A DNA stretch of 64,000 nucleotides from SXRF01 sp038043465 (GTDB lineage: Bacteria; Pseudomonadota; Alphaproteobacteria; Rickettsiales; SXRF01): contig JBBTBX010000004.1 of assembly GCA_038043465.1 (NCBI GenBank), positions 60,453 through 124,452 on the forward strand, read 5' to 3'. The position numbers were made by a program, and so were the translations under genes. Within the stretch, counting starts at the first letter, position 1; each line of letters opens with the position of its first letter. Below are positions 25,256-34,089 of this stretch, piece by piece. The notes under the pieces are model-generated. The model saw nothing but the letters and a program-made list of their open reading frames with translations. It was not told where the DNA came from and searched no databases.

Positions 25256-25431
25256 AAAAAACCATTTCTTAGGGTTTTATTGGCAGTTTATTAACAAAAA
25301 GATGATTAGATACCGGATGATGGATGACTGGATTATTGGATAATTGGAAAAGAAAAACAACCTAATTATCAAACAATTTAGTTATCTAATAATCTTATTA
25401 TCTTATTATCTTATTATCTAGTTATCTGCTT
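25256..25431. repeat. Repeat-rich leader upstream of motA, with 8-bp tandem repeat
   Basis: 176 bases without a gene. The first part carries GGATGATGGATGACTGGATT, similar to the palindrome at 53474-53546. From 25379 to 25426 an 8-base unit is repeated six times: three exact TTATTATC copies (25395-25418) with degenerate copies on both sides. It ends 5 bases before the motA ATG, where a Shine-Dalgarno site should be, and none is visible. Confidence 0.75.
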
Positions 25432-26256
25432 ATGAAACAAGTTGTAAAAAATATGTCGCTTGCCACTATAGCAGGCACATTTTTTGGTTTCGCGCTGATT
25501 ATCGGCGCGATTGTGCATGGCACTGACAATTACCTTTCATTTATCAGCATTGAAGGTCTGCTTATAGTTATGGGCGGCACGGTTGCCAACGCTTTCATGA
25601 GCTATCATGCTAATTCAGTTATTCTAGCTTTTCAGGCAATCTGGCACATGGTTAAAAAGCCTAAAGCGACGCGTGAGGGGCTGAATGCGGAGATAATGCG
25701 CCTGATTAAATGGGCATATCTGGTGCAGGCGAAAGGATTTGCCGGGCTGGAAGGTGAAGTCGGTGCGAAAATCAAAGAACCTTTGCTGCGTTATGGGATT
25801 GATCTGGTTATAACAGGGTATCAGCCGGAACCAATCCGTAAAATGATGAATACCGCCGTGGAAGCTGATTTTGAGCGTAGCATATCGCCAGTAATTGTAC
25901 TTAAAAATATGGCATCAACTGCTCCGGCTTTCGGGATGGTAGGGACGCTGGTAGGTATGGTGATAATGCTGCAGAACATTCAGGGTGACATGTCACGTAT
26001 CGGCCTTGGGCTTTCGGTCGCGTTGCTTGCAACTCTTTATGGAATTATCGTAGCACGTCTGTTTTGTCTGCCTGCGGCTGATAAGCTTATGCAGAAGGAA
26101 GATGTGATGCGTTTTCGCAATTACATGATGACGGAAGGTCTGGTGCTGCTTGCGGAAAAACAAAGCCCACGCTTTATGCAGGATAAGCTGAACAGCTTCC
26201 TTGATCCATCACAGCATTTCAACCTTGATGATTATCTGAAAAAGAATGACGTATAG
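25432..26256 (+). CDS. motA: Flagellar stator protein MotA (PomA-like)
   Basis: 274 residues, four membrane segments (about 10-30, 36-55, 165-190, 198-220). MotA and MotB form the ion channel that drives the flagellar motor. Seen: MGGTVANAFMSYH, the cytoplasmic loop with charged torque residues, and ASTAPAFGMVGTLVGMV with the conserved proline of helix 3. The sequence fits the PomA/MotA group with short N-terminus. The start ATG follows an 8-bp tandem repeat and has no clear ribosome site. Confidence 0.94.
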   Translation: MKQVVKNMSLATIAGTFFGFALIIGAIVHGTDNYLSFISIEGLLIVMGGTVANAFMSYHANSVILAFQAIWHMVKKPKATREGLNAEIMRLIKWAYLVQAKGFAGLEGEVGAKIKEPLLRYGIDLVITGYQPEPIRKMMNTAVEADFERSISPVIVLKNMASTAPAFGMVGTLVGMVIMLQNIQGDMSRIGLGLSVALLATLYGIIVARLFCLPAADKLMQKEDVMRFRNYMMTEGLVLLAEKQSPRFMQDKLNSFLDPSQHFNLDDYLKKNDV

Positions 26257-26268
26257 GATACTAAGCAA

Positions 26269-26931
26269 ATGATGCCTCCACGCAAAATACTTCCAGAAGA
26301 GAATGTTGATTCATGGCTGATGAGTTATGCCGATTTGATTACACTTCTGATGTGCTTTTTTATTATTTTCGTATCGGTGTCGGAGCCACGTAAAGAACGT
26401 ATTTCGATGTTGAGCAGCGGTATGGGCGGAAAATTCGGAACAGTGGATCTGGTAACCCCTTTTGATGGGGTGATACGGACGCTGCAAGGAGTGGTAGAAA
26501 ATAACAAATCGTTCAACGATATTACTATTGAGAATAATGATAAGGAAATCGCTATGGAAATGTCGAGTACGACATTCTTTAAGTCATTTACCGCCGAATT
26601 AGCCCCAGAAAAATTACCTCTCCTGAATGAAATAATTGCCTCTTTAAGGTCTATTGATTTTATTGATTATCGAATCAGCATAGAGGGGCATACCAGTGAT
26701 TCTGAGCCGCAAAGCGGTTTGTATGCTACCAATTGGGAACTTTCTTCGGCGCGTGCAGCCAGAATAGTTAGGGTCTTTATAGAAAATGGCATAAGACCCA
26801 AAGATATAAAAGCCGTAGGTTTTGCTGGTGCTTATCCAAAAGTTCCCAATCTTGACATGAATGGTAATGCCATTGTCGCCAACCGTGAGAAAAATGAACG
26901 TGTGTTGGTAAAGCTGGAGAGGTTAAAGTAG
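26269..26931 (+). CDS. motB: Flagellar stator protein MotB
   Basis: 220 residues. A single transmembrane helix follows SWLMSYADLITLLMCFFII, with the ion-binding Asp22. The periplasmic OmpA-like domain (about 105-218) has the peptidoglycan-binding IEGHTSDSEPQSG and NWELSSARAARIVRVF motifs. It anchors the stator to the cell wall. It lies 12 bases after motA. A second ATG directly follows the first. Confidence 0.95.
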   Translation: MMPPRKILPEENVDSWLMSYADLITLLMCFFIIFVSVSEPRKERISMLSSGMGGKFGTVDLVTPFDGVIRTLQGVVENNKSFNDITIENNDKEIAMEMSSTTFFKSFTAELAPEKLPLLNEIIASLRSIDFIDYRISIEGHTSDSEPQSGLYATNWELSSARAARIVRVFIENGIRPKDIKAVGFAGAYPKVPNLDMNGNAIVANREKNERVLVKLERLK

Positions 26932-27102
26932 TTTTTACGGATTGCTTTGCTGTTGTCGTAATTGCCAGTATGCTGGCGCATGTCTATCAGATAAATCACA
27001 TAAGTTGTATTTTTTGATGTTTTATGCAATTTATTCTTGCAACTAGGGATAGTATTATGTATCTACTAATACAACTATCATTAGTTGTGTAGGAAATTAT
27101 AA

Positions 27103-27411
27103 ATGCAGCATAGTTATATAGACAATTCGGTTTTAGTTACCTTGCCACCTATAATGAATATTGAGGCTATAGAAGAACTTATAGCCGAATTCATGGCACT
27201 GCTGTCTCCAAAAAAACAGAATTTGATTATTGATGCCTCCAATGTTGAAGATATTACCACTGCCGGTTTGCAGCTAATAATTTCTTTGGAAAAAACTCTG
27301 TCAGCAGCGGGATGTATCTTTCAGGTGAAAGGTGAAAATGATTTATTTTCCTCTGTTTTTAAGAGAGTAGGTCTCGAAAACTTCTGGAATGGGAGAAAAT
27401 ATAATGGCTAA
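27103..27411 (+). CDS. STAS-domain protein
   Basis: 102 residues, a single STAS domain (anti-sigma antagonist fold): a first strand SVLVTLPPI, then LIIDASNVEDITTAGLQLII, where the usual 'D.S...DSSG' phosphorylation site reads DITTAG, so phosphorylation would be on Thr if at all. It starts the chemotaxis operon and overlaps cheY by 8 bases. Such STAS proteins occur in some Fla/Che clusters, with unclear roles. A hairpin ACAACTA/TAGTTGT lies at 27071-27088 before the start. Confidence 0.85.
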   Translation: MQHSYIDNSVLVTLPPIMNIEAIEELIAEFMALLSPKKQNLIIDASNVEDITTAGLQLIISLEKTLSAAGCIFQVKGENDLFSSVFKRVGLENFWNGRKYNG

Positions 27412-27769
27412 AAAAGTGCTGACAGTCGATGATTCCAAGAGTATGCGCGAGATGGTGTCATTTACCCTGAAGAGTGCAGGCTATGAAGTTGTTGAGGCGG
27501 AGGATGGGAAAGCTGCCCTTGCTGCCATTTCAGGTGTGAAGGTTGATGCAGTTATTACCGATCTAAATATGCCAAACATGAATGGCTTTGAATTGATTCG
27601 AAATTTACGCGCCAATCCAACCTATAAATTTACTCCGATACTTATGCTTACCACTGAAGGTGATTCCAGCAAAAAAGAAGAAGGTAAATCATCAGGGGCT
27701 ACAGGTTGGATTGTTAAGCCGTTTAACCCTGAAAAATTAATAGAAGTAGTAAAGAGGGTGTGTCCATAA
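27404..27769 (+). CDS. cheY: Chemotaxis response regulator CheY
   Basis: 121 residues from ATG 27404, chosen because GGGAGA lies 7-13 bases upstream; an in-frame ATG at 27389 would lack such a site. It is a lone receiver domain: VDDSK acidic pair, phospho-acceptor Asp53 in VITDLNMPNMNG, Thr in MLTTEG and Lys in IVKPF. Phosphorylated by CheA, it binds the flagellar switch. The stop overlaps the cheA start. Confidence 0.95.
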   Translation: MAKKVLTVDDSKSMREMVSFTLKSAGYEVVEAEDGKAALAAISGVKVDAVITDLNMPNMNGFELIRNLRANPTYKFTPILMLTTEGDSSKKEEGKSSGATGWIVKPFNPEKLIEVVKRVCP

Positions 27770-29769
27770 TGGTATCTCTGGATCAGTTCAAGCAGACTTA
27801 TATAACTGAATGTTTTGAGCTTCTTGTTGACATGGAAGCCTACTTGCTGGCACTTGATATTGATGCTGTGGATACGGAGCAGCTCAACGCTATTTTCCGT
27901 TGCGCCCATTCGATAAAAGGTGGGGCAGGGGCGTTTGGACTAGATGCAATTATGAACTTTACGCATGTACTGGAAGCGTTGCTGGATTCCATGCGTGAGA
28001 AAAAAGTTAAGCCATCTCGGGTTGCCGTAGATATGCTGTTGAAATCTGTGGATGTGGTTACGCAAATGGTGCGTGTTGCTCAGGATAATGTTGCGCTACC
28101 GGATGGATTTGGGCATGAGCTACTGGAACAGCTAAAAGGGCTTGCTGCCGGTTCTGGAATAGAAAGTGCGCCCATCTCTGGAAATTCCAGTGATGAAGGA
28201 AAAGAAAGCAAAGAGAATATTGAGCAGCAACGTTGGCATATTAATTTTGCCCCGCATGAAACTTTACTTGCTACCGGTAACGAGCCAATGCTCATTTTGC
28301 GGGAACTGGAGCGTCTTGGCACGGTTGAGGTTATGGCATTTACTCATCGTGTTCCAGTTCTGGAGGAATTGAACCCTACATGCTGCTACATTGGTTGGTC
28401 AATTGTGCTGAATACCGATAAGTTAGAAGATAATATTCGTGAAGTGTTTGAGTTTGTGGCGGATCATTGTGACCTTACCATTGTCATGGAAGAAGCAAAA
28501 CCGCCAGAAGATGAGTTTGTTGCGGATGTTCGTTCCAATAACATAAAAATTGTAGCCGATGATAATCCGGCTCGTTCTACGCAGTCATCGTCTATTCGTG
28601 TTGATTTGGAAAAAGTTGACAGGCTGGTGAATATGATTGGTGAATTGGTTATCACCGAGGCAATGCTTAAAGCGCAGACGCGTGAATTTACTGAAGGGCA
28701 ATTTTCTGATTTGATGCGTGGAGTCAGTGAATTATCGCAGCATACGCGCGAGTTACAAGAAGCTGTTATGGCGGTCAGGATGCAGCCTGTAAAATCAATT
28801 TTTTCACGTATGCCAAGAATAGTTCGTGATATTTCTGCGCAGCTTGGCAAAGAAATTCGACTGGTTACATCTGGTGAAAATACTGAAGTCGATAAAACGG
28901 TTATTGAGCAGCTTGGTGACCCGCTTACCCACATGATTCGTAATTCTGTGGATCATGGGATAGAAAGCCCGCAAGTGCGGATTGCCAAGGGAAAGCCGGA
29001 AGAGGGGACTATCCATCTTTCCGCTTCGCATCGTGGCGGGCGTATTATAATTGAGATTCGTGATGATGGTGCAGGAATTAACCGCGCAAAAGTTCTCGCC
29101 AAAGCACGAGAGAAGGGTTTGATTGCAGCTGATTCTATGCCTAGTGATGAAGAATGCGATAATCTTATTTTCCTTCCTGGATTTTCTACTGCTGATGTTG
29201 TGTCGAATATATCAGGACGTGGTGTGGGAATGGATGTGGTAAGGCGCAATATTCAAGGTCTAGGTGGTATTGTTCAAGTTACTACTAATCCTGGAAAGGG
29301 GTCTTTATTTACAGTTTCATTGCCTTTAACTCTGGCTATTTTAGATGGGATGATTGTCCGTGTGGGGGCAGAAAATTACATCATTCCCATAACTAATATC
29401 ATCGAAACGTTGCGCCCTAAATCAGACCATGTGAAACGCGTGGAAGGACATAACGATGTCATCAATGTGCGTGGTGACTTTGTAACTGTAGTTTATCTGC
29501 ATAGAATTTTTAATGTGACTGAGGCGGAAAGTGATCCGAGCAAGGCGTTGATTGTTTTAGTTGAGAGTGGGCAAAAAAAAATGGGATTGGTGGTCGATGA
29601 ATTAATCGGGCAGCAGCAGGTGGTAATTAAAAGTCTGGAATCCAATTCCGATCCAGTTGCTGGTGTATCAGGGGCAACTATCCTTGGCGATGGCAGGGTT
29701 TCTTTAATTCTTGATATAGATGGACTTAAATCTCTTTGTCATGGTCATGCAGAGTTAGAAGCAGCTTAG
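27769..29769 (+). CDS. cheA: Chemotaxis histidine kinase CheA
   Basis: 666 residues from ATG 27769, whose A is the last base of the cheY stop; AGAGGG lies 11 bases upstream. Domains: HPt (about 1-105) with phospho-acceptor His47 in CAHSIKGGAGAFG; a middle region (about 150-255); dimerisation helices (about 285-350); HATPase with N box HMIRNSVDHGIE near 388, EIRDDGAGIN and GRGVGMDVV; and the CheW-like regulatory domain (about 530-660). It takes signals from receptors and phosphorylates CheY and CheB. Confidence 0.96.
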   Translation: MVSLDQFKQTYITECFELLVDMEAYLLALDIDAVDTEQLNAIFRCAHSIKGGAGAFGLDAIMNFTHVLEALLDSMREKKVKPSRVAVDMLLKSVDVVTQMVRVAQDNVALPDGFGHELLEQLKGLAAGSGIESAPISGNSSDEGKESKENIEQQRWHINFAPHETLLATGNEPMLILRELERLGTVEVMAFTHRVPVLEELNPTCCYIGWSIVLNTDKLEDNIREVFEFVADHCDLTIVMEEAKPPEDEFVADVRSNNIKIVADDNPARSTQSSSIRVDLEKVDRLVNMIGELVITEAMLKAQTREFTEGQFSDLMRGVSELSQHTRELQEAVMAVRMQPVKSIFSRMPRIVRDISAQLGKEIRLVTSGENTEVDKTVIEQLGDPLTHMIRNSVDHGIESPQVRIAKGKPEEGTIHLSASHRGGRIIIEIRDDGAGINRAKVLAKAREKGLIAADSMPSDEECDNLIFLPGFSTADVVSNISGRGVGMDVVRRNIQGLGGIVQVTTNPGKGSLFTVSLPLTLAILDGMIVRVGAENYIIPITNIIETLRPKSDHVKRVEGHNDVINVRGDFVTVVYLHRIFNVTEAESDPSKALIVLVESGQKKMGLVVDELIGQQQVVIKSLESNSDPVAGVSGATILGDGRVSLILDIDGLKSLCHGHAELEAA

Positions 29770-29791
29770 AAACAAATTCTGGAGTAATTTT

Positions 29792-30298
29792 ATGGCAGAT
29801 AATTTTGATAGAGGTTTGGATAAAGAAAATATTGTTCAGAAGAATGCTACACAACAATTTTTGACATTTACAGTAGGTGGTGAGGAATATGGTGTTGATA
29901 TAATGACCGTGCGTGAGATTAAAGGCTGGACAGAAACTACTCGCCTGCCTAATTCACAGGAATTCATGCGTGGAGTGATGAATCTGCGTGGACTTATCAT
30001 TCCCATATTTGATTTACGTACGCGTTTTCATCAGGGGATGACCGAAGCAACCGCAAAACATGTTGTTATTATCCTGGCAATAGGAGATCGCAATATCGGC
30101 ATTCTGGTTGATGCTGTATCGGATATTCTTGAAGCAAATGCCGATCAGATAAAAGCTGCGCCTGAAGGTGACACACAGGTTGATACCGATTATATCAGTG
30201 GACTTATTTCGATAGAGGAACGAATGGTGGTTCTACTTAATGTGGAGCATCTGTTTGAAGCGCATCATATTGAAAAGGCAATGGCGCAGGCGGCATAA
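29792..30298 (+). CDS. cheW: Chemotaxis coupling protein CheW
   Basis: 168 residues of a single CheW domain: FLTFTVGGEEYGVDIMTVREI, MRGVMNLRGLIIPIFDLR, NIGILVDAVSDILE and ISIEERMVVLLNVEHL. It links CheA to receptors. An N-terminal 25-residue polar stretch is extra. It follows cheA by 22 bases. Confidence 0.96.
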   Translation: MADNFDRGLDKENIVQKNATQQFLTFTVGGEEYGVDIMTVREIKGWTETTRLPNSQEFMRGVMNLRGLIIPIFDLRTRFHQGMTEATAKHVVIILAIGDRNIGILVDAVSDILEANADQIKAAPEGDTQVDTDYISGLISIEERMVVLLNVEHLFEAHHIEKAMAQAA

Positions 30299-30331
30299 TT
30301 TATTTTAAAAATCATTTGGAAAGGATGTTCT

Positions 30332-32521
30332 ATGTTTCGTTTAACTATTCGCTCTAAGCTTACTTTATTATTATTATTTTTTGGGCTGTTGCCAGTTGGG
30401 GCGGTCATGCCAATTGTTTTTACCAAGCTGAACGAAATGCAGCAGACTAATTTGGAAGAGATGAATATTGTGGCTACTACTGTTAATGAGCTGTTAGACC
30501 GTAATTTTTTTGAACGTTATGGTGATGTGCAGGCCTTTGGAGTTAATGCTGCAGCTAAAGATACCGGTAACTGGTATGGAAATGGCAGTGCAAACCCATT
30601 GGTCAATTCAATGAATTTCTATATGGGTAATTATGGTCTTTATAAACTTATGATATTAGTGGATATGGAAGGCAAAGTTGCTGCTGTAAATTCAACCGAT
30701 AGCAGTGGGAAACCCATAAACACTTCCACTGTTTATAATAAATCATTTAAGGATGCGTCATGGTTCCAGAAAGCTGTACGTAAGGAATTCTTAAAAGGCG
30801 ATGGTGTTGATGGTACAGTAGTTGAGCAAGCCAGATTTGAACCGTTAGTGGCAGAGGTTTATAGGGGGGAAGATGGTTTTGTTATTCCCTTATCTGCTCC
30901 AGTTTATGATAACTCCGGAAAAATGATTGGCGTATGGGTGAATTTTGTCGATTTCGGGTTTGTTGAGGGAATTGCTGCCGGCAGTTATCAGAGTGAAAAA
31001 GCAAAAGGTAATGTGAGTACGGAAATCACCATTCTTGATCCTGTTGGAAAAGTGATTGTTGATTATGATCCAGCCAATTTTTCAGACGGAAAATACAAAC
31101 GTAATCCGGAGGTTATAGGAAAGCTGAATCTGGCAGAAAGAGGCGTTGAAGCAGCACAGGAAGCTGTTAAAGGAAAAAATGGCTCAATGCTTTCAGTGCA
31201 TGCCCGCAAAAAGATTGAACAGGCAGTTGGTTATGACCATAGTAATGGCGCAAATGGTTATCCGGGATTAGGATGGTCAACTTTGGTTCGTATACCAAGC
31301 ACTGAAGTCTTTTCTGGAATAAATAATGCCAAAGATTTGCTTTATACAATAGTGGGTATAGCCATAGTCGCAATTATGGCAATTGGGGCATTCATCGGCA
31401 CTTTAGCAAGCAGGCCTCTCCGTAAAATTTCAATGGAAATATCACGTTTGGCAGAGGGTGATTTCAGCAAAGATGTGGAAGGATTAAATAGCAAGGATGA
31501 GATTGGGGAGATGGCGAAATCTCTTAATGTCTTTATTATAAAAATGCGCTCAACAATAAGCAGCATTATTGAGGCAGCACGCTCTGTCAACTCTGCAGCA
31601 ACGGAAATTTCTTCTGGCAGCACGGATCTTTCGCAACGCACCGAGGAGCAGGCTTCTTCGCTGGAAGAGACCGCAGCATCTATGGAGCAGATTACTGGTA
31701 CAGTAAAACAAAATTCGCATAATGCGGTGACAGCTAATGACCTATCCAGCAAAGCTAACAGTGTAGCCAGCGATGGTGGTAGAGTTGTAGGCGAAGCAGT
31801 GATGGCGATGTCCAATATTGAAAAATCTTCACAGAAAATCTCTGATATTATTGGTGTGATAGATGAGATTGCTTTCCAAACTAATTTACTTGCACTTAAT
31901 GCTGCTGTCGAGGCAGCACGTGCTGGTGATGCCGGTAAAGGTTTTGCGGTGGTGGCATCGGAAGTTCGTTCACTTGCTGGACGTTCTGCTTCCGCTTCTA
32001 AAGAAATCAAAGCTCTGATTAATGAAAGTGCACAGCAGGTAAAAAGCGGTGCGGCATTAGTAAATCAGGCTGGAGAAACTTTGAAAGGGATTGTTGGTTC
32101 GGTAAAGCAGGTTACGGACATAGTGTCTGATATTGCTTCGGCAAGTAAAGAGCAGGCAACCGGTATCGATGAAATCAATACTGCGATTACCCAGATGGAT
32201 GAAGTTACTCAGCAAAATGCGGCACTAGTTGAAGAAAATACTGCTGCTGCCCAGTCGATGGTGGAGCAGGCGCGTGAATTAGAGAGAATGATGAGCTTCT
32301 TTAAGATTAGTGAAACTGAAAGCGGAGATGAGCACGGGCATCAGGAAGATTTTAGTCAAAGCGAAGCCAAATTGAAATTGGCTACGGTAAATAATAAGCC
32401 GGCACAAAAAAGGACTCCTCCAGTGATCAGGAATATAAAGAAGCCTTCTCGTCCTGCGATGAAAATAGCCAAGGCATCTGGTGAGAAAAATGGTTACGAT
32501 ACAGATTGGAAAGAATTCTAG
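30332..32521 (+). CDS. Methyl-accepting chemotaxis protein
   Basis: 729 residues. A transmembrane helix (about 10-30) is followed by a periplasmic double-Cache-like sensor (about 35-330), a second helix (about 333-357), HAMP (about 358-412) and the signalling helix bundle with the hairpin tip near 505-555 (DEIAFQTNLLALNAAVEAAR). Methylation-type Glu/Gln pairs are in EEQASSLEETAASMEQ. The protein ends in a flexible Lys/Pro-rich tail and D-W-K-E-F, which fits the xWxxF tether that binds CheR and CheB. The ligand is unknown. Its place inside the operon suggests it is the main receptor. Confidence 0.95.
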   Translation: MFRLTIRSKLTLLLLFFGLLPVGAVMPIVFTKLNEMQQTNLEEMNIVATTVNELLDRNFFERYGDVQAFGVNAAAKDTGNWYGNGSANPLVNSMNFYMGNYGLYKLMILVDMEGKVAAVNSTDSSGKPINTSTVYNKSFKDASWFQKAVRKEFLKGDGVDGTVVEQARFEPLVAEVYRGEDGFVIPLSAPVYDNSGKMIGVWVNFVDFGFVEGIAAGSYQSEKAKGNVSTEITILDPVGKVIVDYDPANFSDGKYKRNPEVIGKLNLAERGVEAAQEAVKGKNGSMLSVHARKKIEQAVGYDHSNGANGYPGLGWSTLVRIPSTEVFSGINNAKDLLYTIVGIAIVAIMAIGAFIGTLASRPLRKISMEISRLAEGDFSKDVEGLNSKDEIGEMAKSLNVFIIKMRSTISSIIEAARSVNSAATEISSGSTDLSQRTEEQASSLEETAASMEQITGTVKQNSHNAVTANDLSSKANSVASDGGRVVGEAVMAMSNIEKSSQKISDIIGVIDEIAFQTNLLALNAAVEAARAGDAGKGFAVVASEVRSLAGRSASASKEIKALINESAQQVKSGAALVNQAGETLKGIVGSVKQVTDIVSDIASASKEQATGIDEINTAITQMDEVTQQNAALVEENTAAAQSMVEQARELERMMSFFKISETESGDEHGHQEDFSQSEAKLKLATVNNKPAQKRTPPVIRNIKKPSRPAMKIAKASGEKNGYDTDWKEF

Positions 32522-32587
32522 AATTATTCGTAGAGTTTTTCTGAAGCCGTATAAACCTTGACATGTGGGAGTATTGCAGAAATTTTC

Positions 32588-33436
32588 ATGCAAAATAAAC
32601 TAAAACAAGATGATGAAAGAGAATTTTCATTCAGCGAGCGTGAGTTTTCTTTTCTTGCCGGTTTGGTGAGCAAACATACCGGTATCATGCTCGCTGCCAA
32701 TAAAAAGAATATGGTTTATTCGCGTCTTGTCAGGCGGTTGCGGGTGTTGGAGTTGCGTAGTTTTTCTGAATATTGTGAATTAGTACAAAATGATGCTGGT
32801 GGTGAGGAAATGGGCAATCTGGTTAATGCCATTACTACTAATCTTACCAGTTTTTTTCGTGAAGTGCATCATTTTGAACATCTGTATAGCAATGTATTGC
32901 TGCCACTGGCCAAGTCTGCATCAAAGCCAAAACGTTTGCGTATATGGTCGGCAGGGTCTTCATCTGGGATGGAGGCTTATTCCATTGCGATGACAGCAAA
33001 ATACGCACTTAAAGATTTATCTGCATGGGATGCGCGCATTCTTGCCACCGATATTGACACCAACATGTTGGATATTGGCAGGGCTGGTGAATATGGTTCG
33101 GAACAGTTGGAAAAGATCCCAGAACCATACCGTTCTGATGTGAACATCGTTGATAATGGCGAACGGATAGTAATGTCGGAAAATTTACGGGAAATGATTT
33201 CCTTCAAACATCTTAATTTGTTGGAAAAATGGCCGATGTCAGGAATGTTTGACGCGGTATTTTGTCGTAATGTGGTAATTTATTTTGACAAGCCTACGCA
33301 GAAGATACTTTTTGATCGAATTGCAGGCTTAATCAAGCCGGATGGTTTTCTGTATATAGGACATTCTGAAAACCTTCATAATGTTTGTGATAGTTTTGAA
33401 CCGCTTGGTCACACTATTTATAGAAAGATACGCTGA
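32588..33436 (+). CDS. cheR: Chemotaxis protein methyltransferase CheR
   Basis: About 282 residues from ATG 32588; the frame opens at a TTG (32558) that lacks support. The N-terminal helical domain (FSFLAGLVSKHTGIMLAANKK) is followed by the SAM-binding domain (RIWSAGSSSGMEAYSIAM, ILATDIDTNMLDIGRAGEY, AVFCRNVVIYFDK). CheR methylates receptor glutamates. The family usually has 'SAACSTGEEPYS'; here Ser and Met replace two of these residues. The stop overlaps the cheD start. Confidence 0.93.
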   Translation: MQNKLKQDDEREFSFSEREFSFLAGLVSKHTGIMLAANKKNMVYSRLVRRLRVLELRSFSEYCELVQNDAGGEEMGNLVNAITTNLTSFFREVHHFEHLYSNVLLPLAKSASKPKRLRIWSAGSSSGMEAYSIAMTAKYALKDLSAWDARILATDIDTNMLDIGRAGEYGSEQLEKIPEPYRSDVNIVDNGERIVMSENLREMISFKHLNLLEKWPMSGMFDAVFCRNVVIYFDKPTQKILFDRIAGLIKPDGFLYIGHSENLHNVCDSFEPLGHTIYRKIR

Positions 33437-34080
33437 TGCATCGTGATAATAAAATGCATAAAGTTCATAACCGTATCGAACCACCTATTTCTGAGTATTT
33501 CCACAGTAGTAAACGATATTATGATGCTAAAGAAAAAATCACTGTTGTAAAAATTTTTGCTGGAGATTGGCATGTTTCTACCTCAGAGGATGAAATGATT
33601 TCTACGATTTTAGGCTCATGCATTTCGGCTTGTATTCGTGACCCTTATGTCGGTATTGGTGGAATGAACCATTTTTTGTTGCCAAGTAGTGATGAAGTGG
33701 ATAGCACGCATAGCGATGCAGCGCGTTACGGATTGTTTGCCATGGAAAGCCTGATAAACGGAATTATGAAAGCCGGTGGGCATAAAGACAGGCTGGAAAT
33801 AAAGGTTTTTGGCGGTGGTAATGTAACCAATAATTCTGCACGGATTGGCAGTAAAAATGCAAAATTTATCCGTGATTTTTTATATAATGAAGGCTTCCGG
33901 AAATTCTCTGAGGATTTAGAAGGCGAACATCCCCGGCGCGTTCATTATTACCCTTCTACAGGCAAGGTTATGATGCGACTGCTGCGCCGTTCTGAAGATA
34001 TGGTGGTGGTGGAAGAAGAGGCGATTTATGAACGCAAAATTGCGAGCAAACCAATTATAAACGACATAGAACTTTTTTGA
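33436..34080 (+). CDS. cheD: Chemoreceptor glutamine deamidase CheD
   Basis: 214 residues. The catalytic Cys62 is in LGSCISACIRDP and His79 in GGMNHFLLP, the CheD signature. It deamidates receptor glutamines and in some bacteria interacts with CheC. The N-terminal 45 residues and a C-terminal 30-residue tail are longer than in the smallest family members. It lies between cheR and cheB, with start overlapping the cheR stop. Confidence 0.94.
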   Translation: MHRDNKMHKVHNRIEPPISEYFHSSKRYYDAKEKITVVKIFAGDWHVSTSEDEMISTILGSCISACIRDPYVGIGGMNHFLLPSSDEVDSTHSDAARYGLFAMESLINGIMKAGGHKDRLEIKVFGGGNVTNNSARIGSKNAKFIRDFLYNEGFRKFSEDLEGEHPRRVHYYPSTGKVMMRLLRRSEDMVVVEEEAIYERKIASKPIINDIELF

Positions 34081-34089
34081 TTGTATATT

